A stretch of 64,000 bases of DNA from Daphnia carinata (GCF_022539665.2 NC_081340.1:2294001-2358000); one strand, 5' to 3'. Shown: positions 10,875 through 22,620, numbered from the stretch's first letter. Numbers and translations: made by a program. The notes: generated by a model not told the origin, from the letters alone.

Positions 10875-13800
10875 CTGTTCTCCAGGTTGTAATTGACACG
10901 AAAGCGTCTTCCTCAATCGGAGATTCTATACCTTCTTCTGACTTAGCGATGTCTTTAGTAGGTTCTTTCAACTGAGATTTCTCTTCATTCACTTTTCCTT
11001 TTATATTTTTCTTCCGCCTAATCCCGGATTTTTGTGAGGTGTCGAAGACTCTGACTGGAGTGGCTGAGTCGTTGGTATCGGTATCTTTTGTTGAAACAAT
11101 AGATTTCTCCATGTCTTCGCTCATAATGATATCTTTTTCTATCAAGTCAAGTTGAGCTTGTACTCCTTTAACTTCTGCTGTCGTACCATCTGGCATAATT
11201 GGCTCCTCGACCTTCTTCACATTTTCAGATGAATCCAGTTCTTGTGTAATTACTTTTGGGCCAAGGCGAAAGTCAACAGTATATTCAATGGCGTCCAACA
11301 GCTCATCCTCCGGCTCCATTGTCCCCCAATCTTCAGTTTTCGGAATGTCAACGGGTTTTTTAACGTTATGGCTGATTGTAAATGATACCGTTGACGCGTC
11401 TAATTCGGATTTTGGTGTTTCAACATATGCGATTTTCGGGAAAATAACGCTGAATTCATACTCCGCTTTGTCATTTTCTTTGTGAGAGCAACCATCTCCT
11501 TCTCTATCAGTTTCTTCAGGTAAGGTTAATTCGGCAGTTAGGCTTTGGTTTGGCAGATTCGGCTGTAAATCGATCGAGTTTCGATGGCGTTGGGTAAGTT
11601 GATCAGCTTCTGCCGTTACGATCAGCGTAATATTTGAATTATCTGGTTCAATTTTTTCGGATATTTCCTTTTGCACAACCTCTGCTTTCGCGGGTGATAT
11701 TTCTATTCTTTTTGGTTGTCTCTCGGTCGCTGCAGCTGTATCGATTTCTAATGGACTACTAAGCTGGGAAACCTCAGTTGTTTCTACTTCCTCTGCATTC
11801 TTTCTCTCTTGTGAAATCGGTTGACCCAGAGCGGTTGTTTCTAATTTAGGTAATACCTTCTTCTTCCTCGGTCTTTTGGGAGAGGTGAGAACCAACGGTA
11901 CCATAAATGCGTCTAGCTCGTCACCTTGGACAGGAAGTGGTGTTTCACATTTTTCCTCTTCTTGTGAAATGAGGGGCTGATCTTCCTTGTTCTTTACAAT
12001 TATATCTTTCAATTCCTCCACAGAAGATTGGAGATCGGAAGTTACAGTATCAACAGGTAACGATTCCGTTTCTTGGTCTGTTTCAGTTGACTGTTTGTCT
12101 CCATCACGAACTGGTAGATTTATAAATTTCTTCTTCTTCTTGATTTTCCTGCCAACTTGAGCTTCTCCAGCCTGGCTTTCTTCTGTTCCTGTAGTCTTCG
12201 TAATAACCTCGGGATGGTCTTCTGATGAAGGCGTTGGTTCAAATGTCAATGCCTTAGGTTCAACAGTTTCTGTCCAATCTCCGGTGATATGTGTTGGCTC
12301 AAAATCTATTTGAGTTTTAGAGCTTTCTGCCACAATGTCTTTGTCGGTTTGAGGTGACTCTACATGGGCCGGAATGTACGCATCTGGTTGGCTATCTGAC
12401 TGCAGCCTGAATTCCGATTTGAATTCCAGTTGGACAGGTACCTCATGGTGTTCTTTAAAAGGCTCAGGTTCCCTAGTTATCAACGTAGATTCCATAATAA
12501 CGGTCTGGGAAACACTTTCTTTAAGTACTACATCTATCGGTTCGTTTTGGACTTCACCGACATCCGAAGGCTGTAAACGTTGTTCTGAGGATAACGCAGT
12601 ATCCGAGGCTATTGATTGTTCTTTTTCATCTTCAAGTTGAAATTCGCTAGGAATCACAGCAGGAATGTCGTCTATTTCAGGAGCTTGTTTAGTACGAGAA
12701 TCTCTTCTTTTAGATTTGATTTCTACAGAAATACCTTTTGCTGTTTCCTTTTGCAATTCAGCAGAATCCGAGAGCGAAAGTTTTACAACGAAGGGAAAAA
12801 ACGGAACTTTCTTTTCATCTTTTGACTTTTCTAGTTTGGTTTCCGATCGGTGAGTTTCTTCTTCCAAACCGAGATTTGTTGTTTCTGTTAATTGTGTCTT
12901 ACTGACTTGGGTTTCAGACTGTTTTACAGGAGATTCTAATTGCTCCACCTGTAAAGACGTTGTTTCTTTAGGACTGCCGGATGGCTTCTTGTCCAACATT
13001 TCAGCCTTAACGATTTCCTTTTTATGCTTAAGATCAATGTCTTCCAACGTATACAATTCTGTCGTCACAGTCGCAGTGTCTAGCTGAGTAGCTGGTGCCA
13101 GTTCAGATTTCAATACCAGAGGCTCAGTTGTTTCGATCTGTTGAACTAGGATTGATTCAGGTGCAAAACAGATACCTGTCTTTTTAATTTTCCGTTTCTT
13201 TTTTAACTTGACTTCCTTGTCAGCATCTTGGGCCCTAGTTACAGTTTCCATTGGCACTTCAGTAAGTTCTTCTGACTGGGAAGGAAACACGAGTTCAGAT
13301 TTAAATTCTGGTGCCTTTGGTATTTCAGGCTGCTCAGGTTTAACAGTTACAGGTGCCAAACTTGCCTCAACCTTTACTTTAGGTTTCTTCTTGGCACTAA
13401 CATCTTTTACATCTGTGACTTGAGCACTTGGCAATGGAGTCGTTACGGCCAAAGGCGTGTCTAGCTCTGTTTTTGCTGGAAACTTCAATTCAGTTTTCAA
13501 TTCCAACGACTGCGAGCATTCAAATTGTTCAACTGCGATGGAGTTCGGTTTTTTCTCTTCAATGACCTCTTTCACAACTTCTTGAATCACTTGAACCAAT
13601 TCAGTTTTCACAGGCTGTAAAGGCAAATTCACTTCAGATTTCAATTCCTCAGAGTTTTCAGGGGGATTAGCGATGACAACTTCGGATACCAAACGCACAA
13701 CTGGAGTCACTTCAATAGTTTCTAGCATTCTTGCCGTAAGCTTTTCTATTTCGGCGGGTAACGCCAGCTCAACGTTTTCAGGTTGCATGTTGATGGAAAC

Positions 13801-16800
13801 TTCGGGCGCCATATTGCTTTTGGATTTTGCCTTGACCTTTTTCCCACGAATGTCTTTCTTAGACGGTTCGAGTTCTCGTGATGCCGACACTGGCGTTGAG
13901 TCTGAAGGTTCTTGTTGTTGGGTGCCAGTTGGCAATGTCAAATCAGTTTGTACGTTCAAAGGCTTCGTTGTTTCAGATTTCTCCTCGACGTTCGCTTCTG
14001 ACAAAAAGCTGATATTTGTTTTGACAATTCTTGGTTTATTATCTATTTCAACGTCTTTTTCAAACCTTGGTGCCATTTCAATAGATTCTGGTATGCTCGA
14101 CGTAGGTGTTTCAGGTTTAGACGGTAATGTTACCTCAGATTTGAAGTCTGGTGCCTGAGCAGCTTCATGGTGTACGTCGGTAACAGACTTAGATGTGATA
14201 TCGATGTCTGTCGGTTTATCTCTTGGTTTTATTTCGATTTCTAGCTCAACTTCTCTGATTTTTACATCTTCAACCTTTTTTAATGATTCTGGCATGACTG
14301 ATGTTTTTACTTGGGAATCAATAGGGAGAGTCAGATCAGACGTAAATTTCAATTGCTCAGCTGTGCTGGGTTGCTCAACCGACTCAGGGGCTAAACTGAT
14401 TTTCGTTTTTTTAAGGTTTAGTTTCTTTTTGCTTTCAAACCCTGGGACAACATGTTGGACTACATCAACCGATGGAACCAGAGAAGGTTCTGTCGGTTGG
14501 ATATCCGCTGGTAAAGTCAGCTCAGTTTTAAATTCTGACTCGATTTTACACTGTTGAACTGCGATGAAGGGCGAATCCACACTGATTTCTGTCGTTCTTT
14601 GATTCTTCTCTTCCACAACGTTGTCAATTTTACATATGATGTCTGATGACTGTTGTGCCAAAACAGATTCTGGTGATTCCAATGCCTCGACAATTTCCAA
14701 TTGTACCAACTGTTTTGTTGTTATTTTTTTAATTTTTTTCTTTTTATCAACGAGGTCGTGAGATGTCGTTGGTTTTTCATCTGGAGTGGATGCTGAAATT
14801 TGGTGGGTTTGGGTTTCAACACTGGAGGGCTGAACAACATCTGTTTTGACACTAAGAATTTCAATTTTGTTATCAGAAGTTGGACTAAACGATTCTTGAC
14901 TCTGAGTAAGTAATCCTTCAATTTTTTGCAATTCCGTATCTTCCATCAGTTCACTTGACAATATCTCCGCAAGTGCTTCGATGTCATGTTGTTGGGAATG
15001 CGTTTCTTCTGGGCCTTCTGTAACTGGTTCTTTACCAAGGGATTTGGTAAAATGGCTTTTCTTTTTCAATTTAATTACGTCGTGAGATGATGCCAATTCT
15101 GCCTGATCTTCAGAACGGCGATCTTGTACGATTGATTCCAGTTTCATTGCCGAAACGTCTTCCGAACTAACATCTTTGTCTTGTGGTGGAGCCCCTTGCC
15201 TTCTGACTGGCTTTAAAGTGACTTTTTCCACTTGAAATGATGTCAGTTCCCGTTTTGGAAGAGACTTGGCTTTCTTTAGCGATTTGCTAGTTTCGGGTGT
15301 AACTTCATCTGTTTCAGTGGCTTCTAATTGGATGGGTTCCTGACTCCTCAGTGGAACTTCTTGCTCAGACGGATGGCCGATTACAGCACTAGCAGAAGGT
15401 GAGAGTTCGGTCGGCTCAGTTGGCCATGTTGGCTCGATAGTCATTCCGATCGTTTCATGTGGTAAATCATCTGATTCCGTCTGACGAATAATAACTATAG
15501 TGTTCGTTTTGTCCTCTGATGGCACCTCTATTGCTGCCACTGGTTCTGTCGCAATACTTTTCTTCTTTTTCATTTTTCGTTCCTTTTTAAGCTCAATTGT
15601 TTCAACCACATCGCCAATCACCGAGTCCATCACCGAAGGAATAGACCCTAACTGGATTTCTGAGGATACCGTTTGTTCAGATTTAAATTCGGAAGTTTCT
15701 CCTGCGTCTGGCTGTTGAAGAATGACATCACATTGAGAAGATAAATCCGTCTGGGGTTTTGCTTTTTGCTTCGGTTCAATTAAACAAGGTAATGCTTCAA
15801 TGACATGTGCATCAGTTGATTTACTTTCTAAAACGTCTTCCAGTTCTAGGGTACTCGCTGAAGGGATAGATTGTTCATTGGATACTGAAACTGCACTCAC
15901 ATCGACGGGTATACTTTTTGTTTTGACAAGCCTTTTAATCTTCAATTGTTCTTCCGTTCGGTATGTTTCACTCACAGGTTCCAGGGAGGATCCGGAATCA
16001 GTGTCACTTCCTTTTTCACTAATCCATTTGTCACTGCTCACAATCAACTTTCTTTGTTTTGATCGTTTTTTAATGATGTCTTTTTCCTCTCCTTTTTCAG
16101 CTTCGTCGACCAACTTCTCTTCAGTTTTTTCCAGTTCATGGAATTCGGTTACAAACGTTTCTTGAGGAACAGAAGCTGGCGCTTTTTTCATGGTCGAAAC
16201 CACAAAAACGGTTTGCATTTCCGTTTCGTGTCCATGATCGGAACTTTCATGGTCCGAAGAAGACGTTGTATCGGGATATTTCTTCTTACTGCTCGATCTG
16301 GTACGAATTTTTCGACGACTAGTTTGTTTCAAAGCAATTGTTACACCTTCCTTTTCAGTTGGACTGGATTCCAGTGCAACATCCATCGAAGACTTCTCTG
16401 GAACTTGCTTTGGTTTCACGACAGCCTCGAAAGTTGTTTTGACAGTGTCATCTTCGTAAATGGAACTTTCTTTATCAGACGCAGAACTCAGTTGAACATC
16501 AATTCTTTCTTCAATAGTCATCTTTTTCATGCCAGTTCGCACCTTTGAACGATCAATCCTTTTTGGAGTGAGCTCAACCACTTGATTCATTGTTTCTTCT
16601 GGAATTTCAGGTATTGTGGAATCAATAGATATCGGCTCCTCGTCTCCAGAAAGTGAAATCTCTTCTAGAGAGTCTGTTGGTGAGGACGTTTCTTGTGGTA
16701 CTTGTACACTCGTTTTGTAGATTCCAGGACCTTTTCTCTGACGTGAGGATCGTTCTAATTCTACTCGTCCTTTCTCTTTTTCAGCGGGATTAGTTTGCAT

Positions 16801-18155
16801 AATCTCCATTGTCGTAATTCCAGAAGGTGTTGGAATATCAAGTGCAACTTTATGTTCTGGAATGGGTACGTTTTCCAAAGAATCGGAGGGCACAAGTGCA
16901 GATTCTTTCGATATTTCCAAATCAAAATGAGATTCACCACTCTTGTGAGATAACTTTGAATCCTCATCGCATTGATCCTTTAACTCAATCATTTGTTTTG
17001 TAGATTCAATTGTCTGTGAAACGGTGCTCTCCATCGAGGTTTCCTCAACCGATTCCGGCGTATCTGGTGCCATATATTTAATCAATTCGGGTAGTTCTGA
17101 TGATTCACTGACCCTTTTCAATTTAGGCGTCAACCGGATGGTAGCCTGGGACGTCTGAACTTCTCGGATAGGGGACGTCTCTTCCGTCACCAAAACGGGA
17201 TTGTCCGTGCAAACGATAATGGAGGTACGTCGGTGAGCTTCATCTGGGGGAACGACTTCTACGCTACTGACGTCGTATTCACCTACGATATCTTGCGATT
17301 CTTGCCCGACGAGAGGCTGAACGATCCACGGAAATTGTTCCACTATCGCTGTTGATTGGCCGGGGATGACGTTTTCATCGCTCACTTTGTTGCACCTGAT
17401 TGGCACGGGAATTTCGTCTGGATACGTCGTCTCCATTTCTTCAATGCTGACGTTCGTTCGACTTGGCGCGTCCGGCGAAATTACAAACACACCCGGATGA
17501 TCCTCTAACTGAATAGGAATGAATCGCTCTTTTGGAACATCAGGCAATTTCTGTTCTTCATCCGGAAGGGAAATGATGGGAATGCTTTCTTCAACGTTAC
17601 TTGACGTCGGAGACACTTCGCTTTCCAACATTTCGCTGATCCGCAAATCAGACAATTGTTTGGTCAACGGAAGAGGCGTAAAACTATCCTTATCGGATGT
17701 TTTGATTTCACGAACGACTTTACTCTGCCCACCACGTTTCAATACGGTGACTGTTTCCTCTACGGAACGACCTTCTACTTGAACTCTAACCTGACTACTG
17801 CGGATTTCAAATGAAATGGGCCGCTCGATTGTAGCGCCTACTGGTGTTGGAAGGTTTACCACGATATCGGGAGTGTCTTCTTCGATTCGAGCATTCGTAT
17901 CGACAAGTGGCCTAACGACCTGAGATATCGATCTCAAATTACCTACATTTAACGAAGAGATATCATCCGGTTGATTGGATGACTCGGGTCTAACATCTGC
18001 CAATTCGGGTAAAAGAGTTGGGTAAAAGGTTAAATGGGATGTGTGATCGTCTGTATCCGATGGACGAGGAAGCAAATCGTGTGTTGTTGTCGCACTGACT
18101 TGTGTTGGTGTCGTGAAGAAAAGTGTCGTGTTGCGTGTATCCGGTACAGGAGATT
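10875..18155 (-). CDS. sls: sls giant spring exon (SEK/PEVK-like, 2,427 codons)
   Basis: The exon opens after a CTTTTAG acceptor (ESPVPDTR..) in phase with the GTAAGT donor at 20034. The first ~500 residues are Pro/Ile/Asp-rich with no fold signature. Lys/Arg clusters (KIRTRSSSKKKYPD, KKRSKQRK) alternate with acidic Ser-rich tracts. Next comes the block duplicated in the following exon, then an array of SELTLP/KKKxKxKK/LAPES repeats, then acidic spacers with KIKKKKKFINLP and KRPRKKKVLPK. The composition is dominated by E, K, S, V, T and P with hardly any Cys or Trp, as in titin-like springs. If the 125-nt downstream intron is retained, translation would stop at 10732 and yield a truncated isoform. 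Confidence 0.85.
13080..14560 (-). repeat. ~45-68-residue spring repeat, first block (about 9 copies)
   Basis: The anchor (S/T)(E/D)LxLP with a preceding LK/FK occurs near 14510, 14330, 14135, 13935, 13765, 13630, 13485, 13280 and 13095. Each copy also carries a later basic element (KKKLNLKK, KKKPKVK, KKKRKIKK) and LAPES/MAPEV. The outer copies are best conserved; the middle ones have lost the basic element. Confidence 0.75.
15170..15640 (-). repeat. Duplicated spring block, right copy (partner near 8.30-8.76 kb)
   Basis: This is the second member of the ~6.8-kb-offset pair: KMKKKKS, MTIEPTW, TPETSKSLKKAKSLPKRE and FQVEKVTLKPVRR in the same order. Both copies lie upstream of a block of SELTLP repeats, so the duplicated unit may have included that array. 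Confidence 0.7.
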
Positions 18156-20033
18156 CTAAAAGAAATTGACATGTCGAATACCACATCAACGATCGCATCT
18201 ACGAATAGCTCTGCAAAATTCAGATCATTTCCCAGCAAAGTATGTACAAAAAAAAAAATGCCCAAACTGAAAAGTTGAAAAAAGAAAAGCGAATATGGAT
18301 GTGAAATGAAATAGTATCCAAGCTTTCATTCTTACGTTATGATTGGAATGCATATCGTTGGCTCGAACCCTTGTTTGTGATGTAGCGTGTTATCCGTAAA
18401 ACGGATTCTGATGTTTTTTTGTTTCTTTTGTTTCGTGTCATGCCGTGTTAAGTGTGTGCATTTTTTGGAACCGAATAAAAATTGGCTCTGTTGCTAATTG
18501 AGCAAATAATGTCAAGCAAAAATTGGTCGTTTCTGGGCCAGGATGAAGAGGAAACAAAAATTTTAAAAAGTTGGATTCTTGGCTGAGGCGGAAGACAGGA
18601 GCGATGTAACAAAATTTGTAAATGAAAAAAAAAATAAAAATATGTAAATGTCATTCTTGTTGTTTAAGGAAACTAAAAATTCGTTTAAGGGAATGTCTTG
18701 GCTTTGGTTTAAGAAAATAAAAGAAAATGAACGTAGACTTACGACTAGACATATAAATTACATCTAAACTTACCCCAAATGTTAAAGGTGAGAAAAAGAA
18801 GCCAGTGAGCGTGACACAAATAAAAAATGAAATAAAAATAAAAAAAACCAAATGATAGAAGAACCAAAAAAAAATGGTGGCTGTTATGCGAAAAACCGCA
18901 AGATGAGCGCAGTGATGTTTAAGAGAGAGGCCGATGTCATTGTAAGTTCACACGTGTGTGAAAAGCCACATGTGGTGTGTGCAATAAAATAGTGGCAATT
19001 TGAAGAAAAAATGTGATTTGTGTGTGTAAGACAAGTGTCGTGAAAAGTTAAAGTGTTTTGATTTCTTTTTTAAAATCACCAGCGAAAACGTTTCGTTGAA
19101 AGTTAGACCGCATACCGTAACACATTCGAATTTGTACATATAGGAATCGTGCGCACTGTTACAAGAGAAGTCTCAGTATTTTTTAGAAAATCAAAGGAAT
19201 TCAAGAAAATAGGACGGATTTTGATCACAGACAAATTGTTACTTTCTAGTGAAACTTCTCTGGTAACGAGTAATTGACATCGATGTCCTAAACACATACC
19301 ATGTTGATGTAGTTGAAACAACCCAGAAGAAGAAGCGGATTAAGAGGAAGCGTCGAAAGTTAAGATGTTTTGCTGCATCAGCGTTATTTTTTGTTTGTTT
19401 TGTTTTGTTTCGAGCACTTTTTTGCAGCATTAGAACATTAGCAGAGAATATTATCAAAAGTTAACAAGAGTCAATAGTTGCGAAAGCACTTTCCAGCCAC
19501 AGGGTCCACCAAGTCTTGCAATTTGGTACCGACTGTTTTTGTTTGGCATAGATCAATAGGCGGAAACATTGTTTAGCAAAAGGAAGAGAGAAGGATTGAA
19601 GACCAACTCCTCAGAATAGGTCATGCCCAAGCAGAAGATTTTGAGATTTTATTTTGTTTTGTTTTGTTTATAGCTGAAAGCGATTTTTTGTTTTGGTTTA
19701 AAGTAGAGAAGACTCCTTTGAGAGAAAAGTGGTTATCACTTCACACACACTTGCTTGGTTATTTAGCGTTTCAGACTTTCATTTTCAGTTTTGTTGTAGA
19801 AGTCGATGCCGAAGATTCATTCATTGCCGTGTTAACCAAAATTACGTAAAACTTAAAATTAAAAGAAGTTGAAGAAGAAAAAAAAAATCCAATCCAACAT
19901 AAAAAATGGCTGCTCAAAGTGAATTAATAAACCCAACATGCACATAGTTTCTTAAACGAAAAAAATAATAATCTACTTGATTAAAACTAAGAGCGAGTCA
20001 TATTCTAATAAACAAGTGAATCGGGGGACTTAC
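18156..20033 (-). other. 1.9-kb intron, AT-rich, no gene seen
   Basis: The intron begins with a strong GTAAGT donor and ends with TTTCTTTTAG. It holds short A/T runs and no reading frame with coding character on either strand. If it is retained, the upstream exon reads KSPDSLVY and stops at 20005. Confidence 0.75.
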
Positions 20034-20466
20034 CATCTGGTAGCACCTCAACAACAGCTGTGGATAACGGTTCAACAGTAGACTCGACAGATGTCGCCAT
20101 CTCGGGGATTTCAATCTTCAATCCCAGCGTTGGCTCTTCGATGATGGTTTGCGACACGATGGCTGTCTGACCCAAGCGTTCCATGATCTGGATCAAGGGC
20201 CATTGGTTCTCGGGCAATTGCAAAGCAGGTAGTTCTCCAGCTTTGACGATAGTTAACATCTCCTCGCACGAGATACCCTCGTGAAGCAGAGTAGAAACAC
20301 TGGCCATTTCTGGAACTGGTTGAGCATTCAGACCGAATTCTTCCGGACGTGTGGCCATTTCAACAATGTCTTTGATGTCAGCTTTTTTGGTCTTGACAGC
20401 TTTAAGCACTGCCTTCAAACCAATCACTTCCTCGGGAACTAATTTCGCTGCTTCTTTCACGATAAT
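20034..20466 (-). CDS. sls: sls exon: helical repeat copy 4 (B') and tail
   Basis: The 144 codons start directly at the repeat boundary (IIVKEAAKLVPEE..). The first ~110 residues are close to the copy in the preceding exon (PEMASVSTLLHEGISCEEML, LPALQLPENQWPLIQIM). The last ~30 residues (STVEPLSTAVVEVLPDG) lead into the giant spring exon. It ends phase 1 at GTAAGT. Confidence 0.8.
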
Positions 20467-20530
20467 CTGAAAAAAAAAAGACAATCGATTAAAACGGTCA
20501 TTTCTTTGGTCTCAATTTGAATGGATTTAC

Positions 20531-21220
20531 CTCACGAGTGATGGCCCTGGATCCGTGATCTTCCACGATGCGAACCAGAGCCTTTTGGGTCTCTGGAGCC
20601 GTCAACATGGGTAGATTTCCGGTCGAGCCCAAAGTGACGATCTGGTCGACATTGACACCCGATTTCAGCATGGTATCAACCTTGAGGAACTCTTGGAAGG
20701 GAGCGCTTTCCTGCTGGAACTCTTGGGCCCTGTCCAGAGTGGCCATTTCGCTGACGTTGACCGATTCCTGGACGGCAATGTCGATCAAGGCCCGCAATCC
20801 AATCGATTGGTTTGTTATGAATTTGTCCAGTCTTTCTTCCACTGTTTGCGGAATTTCGTTGATCACAGCCGGAAGATTGAGGGCCGGTTCTTCGACGATG
20901 ACTTGAGAGATGATGGCCGTCTGTCCGAGTTTCTCCATGATCTGGACGAGCGGCCATTGATTCTCGGGGAGATTGAGGGCCGGCAGTTCTCCGGCTTTGA
21001 CGATGGTCAACATCTCTTCGCAAGAGATGCCCTCGTTCAACAAAGTCGAGACTGTGGCCATCTCCGGCACCGGCGGCGCTCCCAAATTGAACTCTTCCGG
21101 ATGCGTTGCCATGACGACAATGTCTTCGATATTGGCGCTCTTGGTCTCGATGGCCTTGAGGACGGCTTTCATACCAATTGGCTCTTCGGGAGCCAATTTA
21201 GCGGCCTCTCTCACGATTTC
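20531..21220 (-). CDS. sls: sls exon: helical repeat copies 2 (B) and 3 (A')
   Basis: This exon is exactly 230 codons, phase 0 at both ends, so it can be included or skipped without a frame change. The first half begins EIVREAAKLAPEEPIGMKAV and the second half TVEERLDKFITNQSIGLRAL. Both end in the same pattern: TLLxxG, then LPxLxxPExQ, then a helix ending in (A/V)I(x)xQ/E. There is no Ig, FnIII or PEVK character. Confidence 0.85.
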
Positions 21221-21288
21221 CTAGAATCAAAACTTTAAAATCGTCTTTCCTTTTATTTTTTTTTAACTTGTAAAAAACAGTAGCTGAC

Positions 21289-21675
21289 CTGAAGAACGAC
21301 GGCTTTGAAACCTTGATCTTCTACCAGACGGACTAGAGCTTTTTGGGTCTCGGGAGCTGTCAGAGTTGGAAGATTGCCAATGGAACCTAACGTGACGATT
21401 TGATCGACTGCTATGCCTGATTTCAGCATCGTTTCAATCTTTAGAAATTCTTCGAAAGGTGCCTGATCTGGGCTGAATTCGTTCGCCTTGTCTTGTGTAA
21501 CCACTTCGGTTACGTTCAATGATTTACGTTCGGTCATTTCTAGCAAAGCTTTCAGGCCGATCGCTTGATTCTCCACGAATTTATTGAGACTTTCCTCAAC
21601 CATAGCCTCTTTTTGGATTTTGGCTTTGCTGACTTTGACCTCTGGCTTTGGTTGAAGTTCAGCTTCGATTTTGGC
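21289..21675 (-). CDS. sls: sls exon: end of charged helix and helical repeat copy 1 (A)
   Basis: The exon has 129 codons, phase 0 at both ends. Residues 1-25 (AKIEAELQPKPEVKVSKAK) finish the charged segment. The rest is repeat copy 1, from EESLNKFVENQAIGLKALL to LVEDQGFKAVVLQ. The acceptor (TTCAAAAG) has a weak pyrimidine tract, so this junction is a little less certain than its neighbours. Confidence 0.8.
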
Positions 21676-21734
21676 CTTTTGAATACGAGGTATAGTTTAA
21701 TACGTTCACTTACGAAATCTTTGGTTCAACGTAC

Positions 21735-22030
21735 CTGTTTGGCTTCTTCAATGGCTGCCAGTTTCTTAGCTTCTTCAGCTTTGGCGGCCTCCCTGTTCCA
21801 CGTCAAAAACATTTCATTAGGACCATCAATGAACTGGGTAAATTAGAATTAACAACAACAGAAAACTGACTTTTCTTGCAAGGCTTGTTTGAGGTATTCC
21901 TCTTTAGTGACCTTAGAACCCTTTTCTTTCTTCTTCTTTTTGTCCTCCTTCTCTTTCTCTTGGCGTTTCTTTTCTTCAATCACTTTGTTCTTCTTGGCAA
22001 GCCAAATCTCTCTGGCCTCGCCAGTCAACT
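21735..22030 (-). CDS. sls: sls: two small exons coding a highly charged Lys/Glu helix
   Basis: Exons 21871-22030 and 21735-21792 join in phase and code EIWLAKKNKVIEEKKRQEKE, then a Lys/Glu run, VTKEEYLKQALQEK, then EAAKAEEAKKLAAIEEAKQ. Dense i to i+4 Glu/Lys pairing without a hydrophobic heptad suggests a stable single alpha-helix rather than a coiled coil. It links Ig42 to the four helical repeats. Confidence 0.8.
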
Positions 22031-22099
22031 CTATATTATATCAAACCAAGTTTTAAAGATTTAACCTTTCCCCTTTTTTTAAATCTAAACAATTCTCAC

Positions 22100-22282
22100 C
22101 GTGAACGTGAAGACGGGCTTTAGTGACGTGAGCTCCGCAAGTGCTAGTCGCTTTGCACATGTACTCGCCTTCCATGTCCTGATCGACTTCGAGGATCGTG
22201 CAGGATGTCGTATTGTCCTTGATGCGAATTTTGATGTTCGGATTGGGGTTCATCAGTTTGTTGTTATAATACCAACAGATAT
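22100..22282 (-). CDS. sls: sls exon: C-terminal two thirds of Ig42
   Basis: The Ig signature is clear: DICWYYNNKLMNPNPNIKI with strand-C Trp, then LEVDQDMEGEYMCKATSTCG with the D-x-G-x-Y-x-C motif. It ends phase 1 (LHVH) into the charged helix. Confidence 0.85.
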
Positions 22283-22344
22283 CTATTTCAAAATTGTGTT
22301 AGTTCTTAGTGAAACGGAGTGGTTTAATCAATTGTTAATGTTAC

Positions 22345-22449
22345 CAGGTTTCGGGTTTCCGGCATAGAAACACTCGAACTTGGCCTCTTCACCTTCTTGA
22401 ACACGAGCATCGATAATTTCGGTCGTGAACTGCGGAGGTTGTTGCGATT
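22345..22449 (-). CDS. sls: sls exon: N-terminal third of Ig42
   Basis: The 35-codon exon reads ESQQPPQFTTEIIDARVQEG, then EEAKFECFYAGNPKP with the first Ig Cys. Its acceptor phase is the same as that of the terminal exon just upstream, so after Ig41 the splicing machinery can use either one. Confidence 0.85.
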
Positions 22450-22620
22450 CTGCAAAATGTCGGTCACAACAATGTCATTGAAAGAACTTAAGAATCTCGT
22501 GCGGGGAGGTTAGTGTTAATTTCAAAATTTTAAAAAATATAATCGTGCAGGCATGCGACATATAATATTAAAAAATTCGATTGTATTCACACTATGTACA
22601 AAAAAGGTAACGTGCATGGG

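Larger units (their letters stand above)
20034..21620 (-). repeat. Four copies (A-B-A'-B') of an unrecognised ~115-residue repeat
   Basis: The shared skeleton is IG(L/M)(K/R)A(L/V), then (I/V)xx(I/V/M) about 15 residues later, EF, PxxE(F/M), (T/S)(M/L)L(K/N/H)xG(I/V), (I/V)x(L/I)xxxGxLPxLxxPExQxxLV(R/Q)(I/L)(V/M)E, and a final AI/AV. Copies 1 and 3 resemble each other (VDQIVTLGSxGNLP, TAPETQKALVR). So do copies 2 and 4 (SCEEMLTIVKAGELPAL, PENQWPL). An A-B pair was therefore duplicated as a unit. Hydrophobic spacing looks alpha-helical. I do not recognise the family. Confidence 0.85.

Noticed and set aside
22449-22620. Search for a canonical poly-A signal after the alternative terminal exon
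   Set aside because: Only an AATACA variant is present, so I did not call a polyadenylation site.
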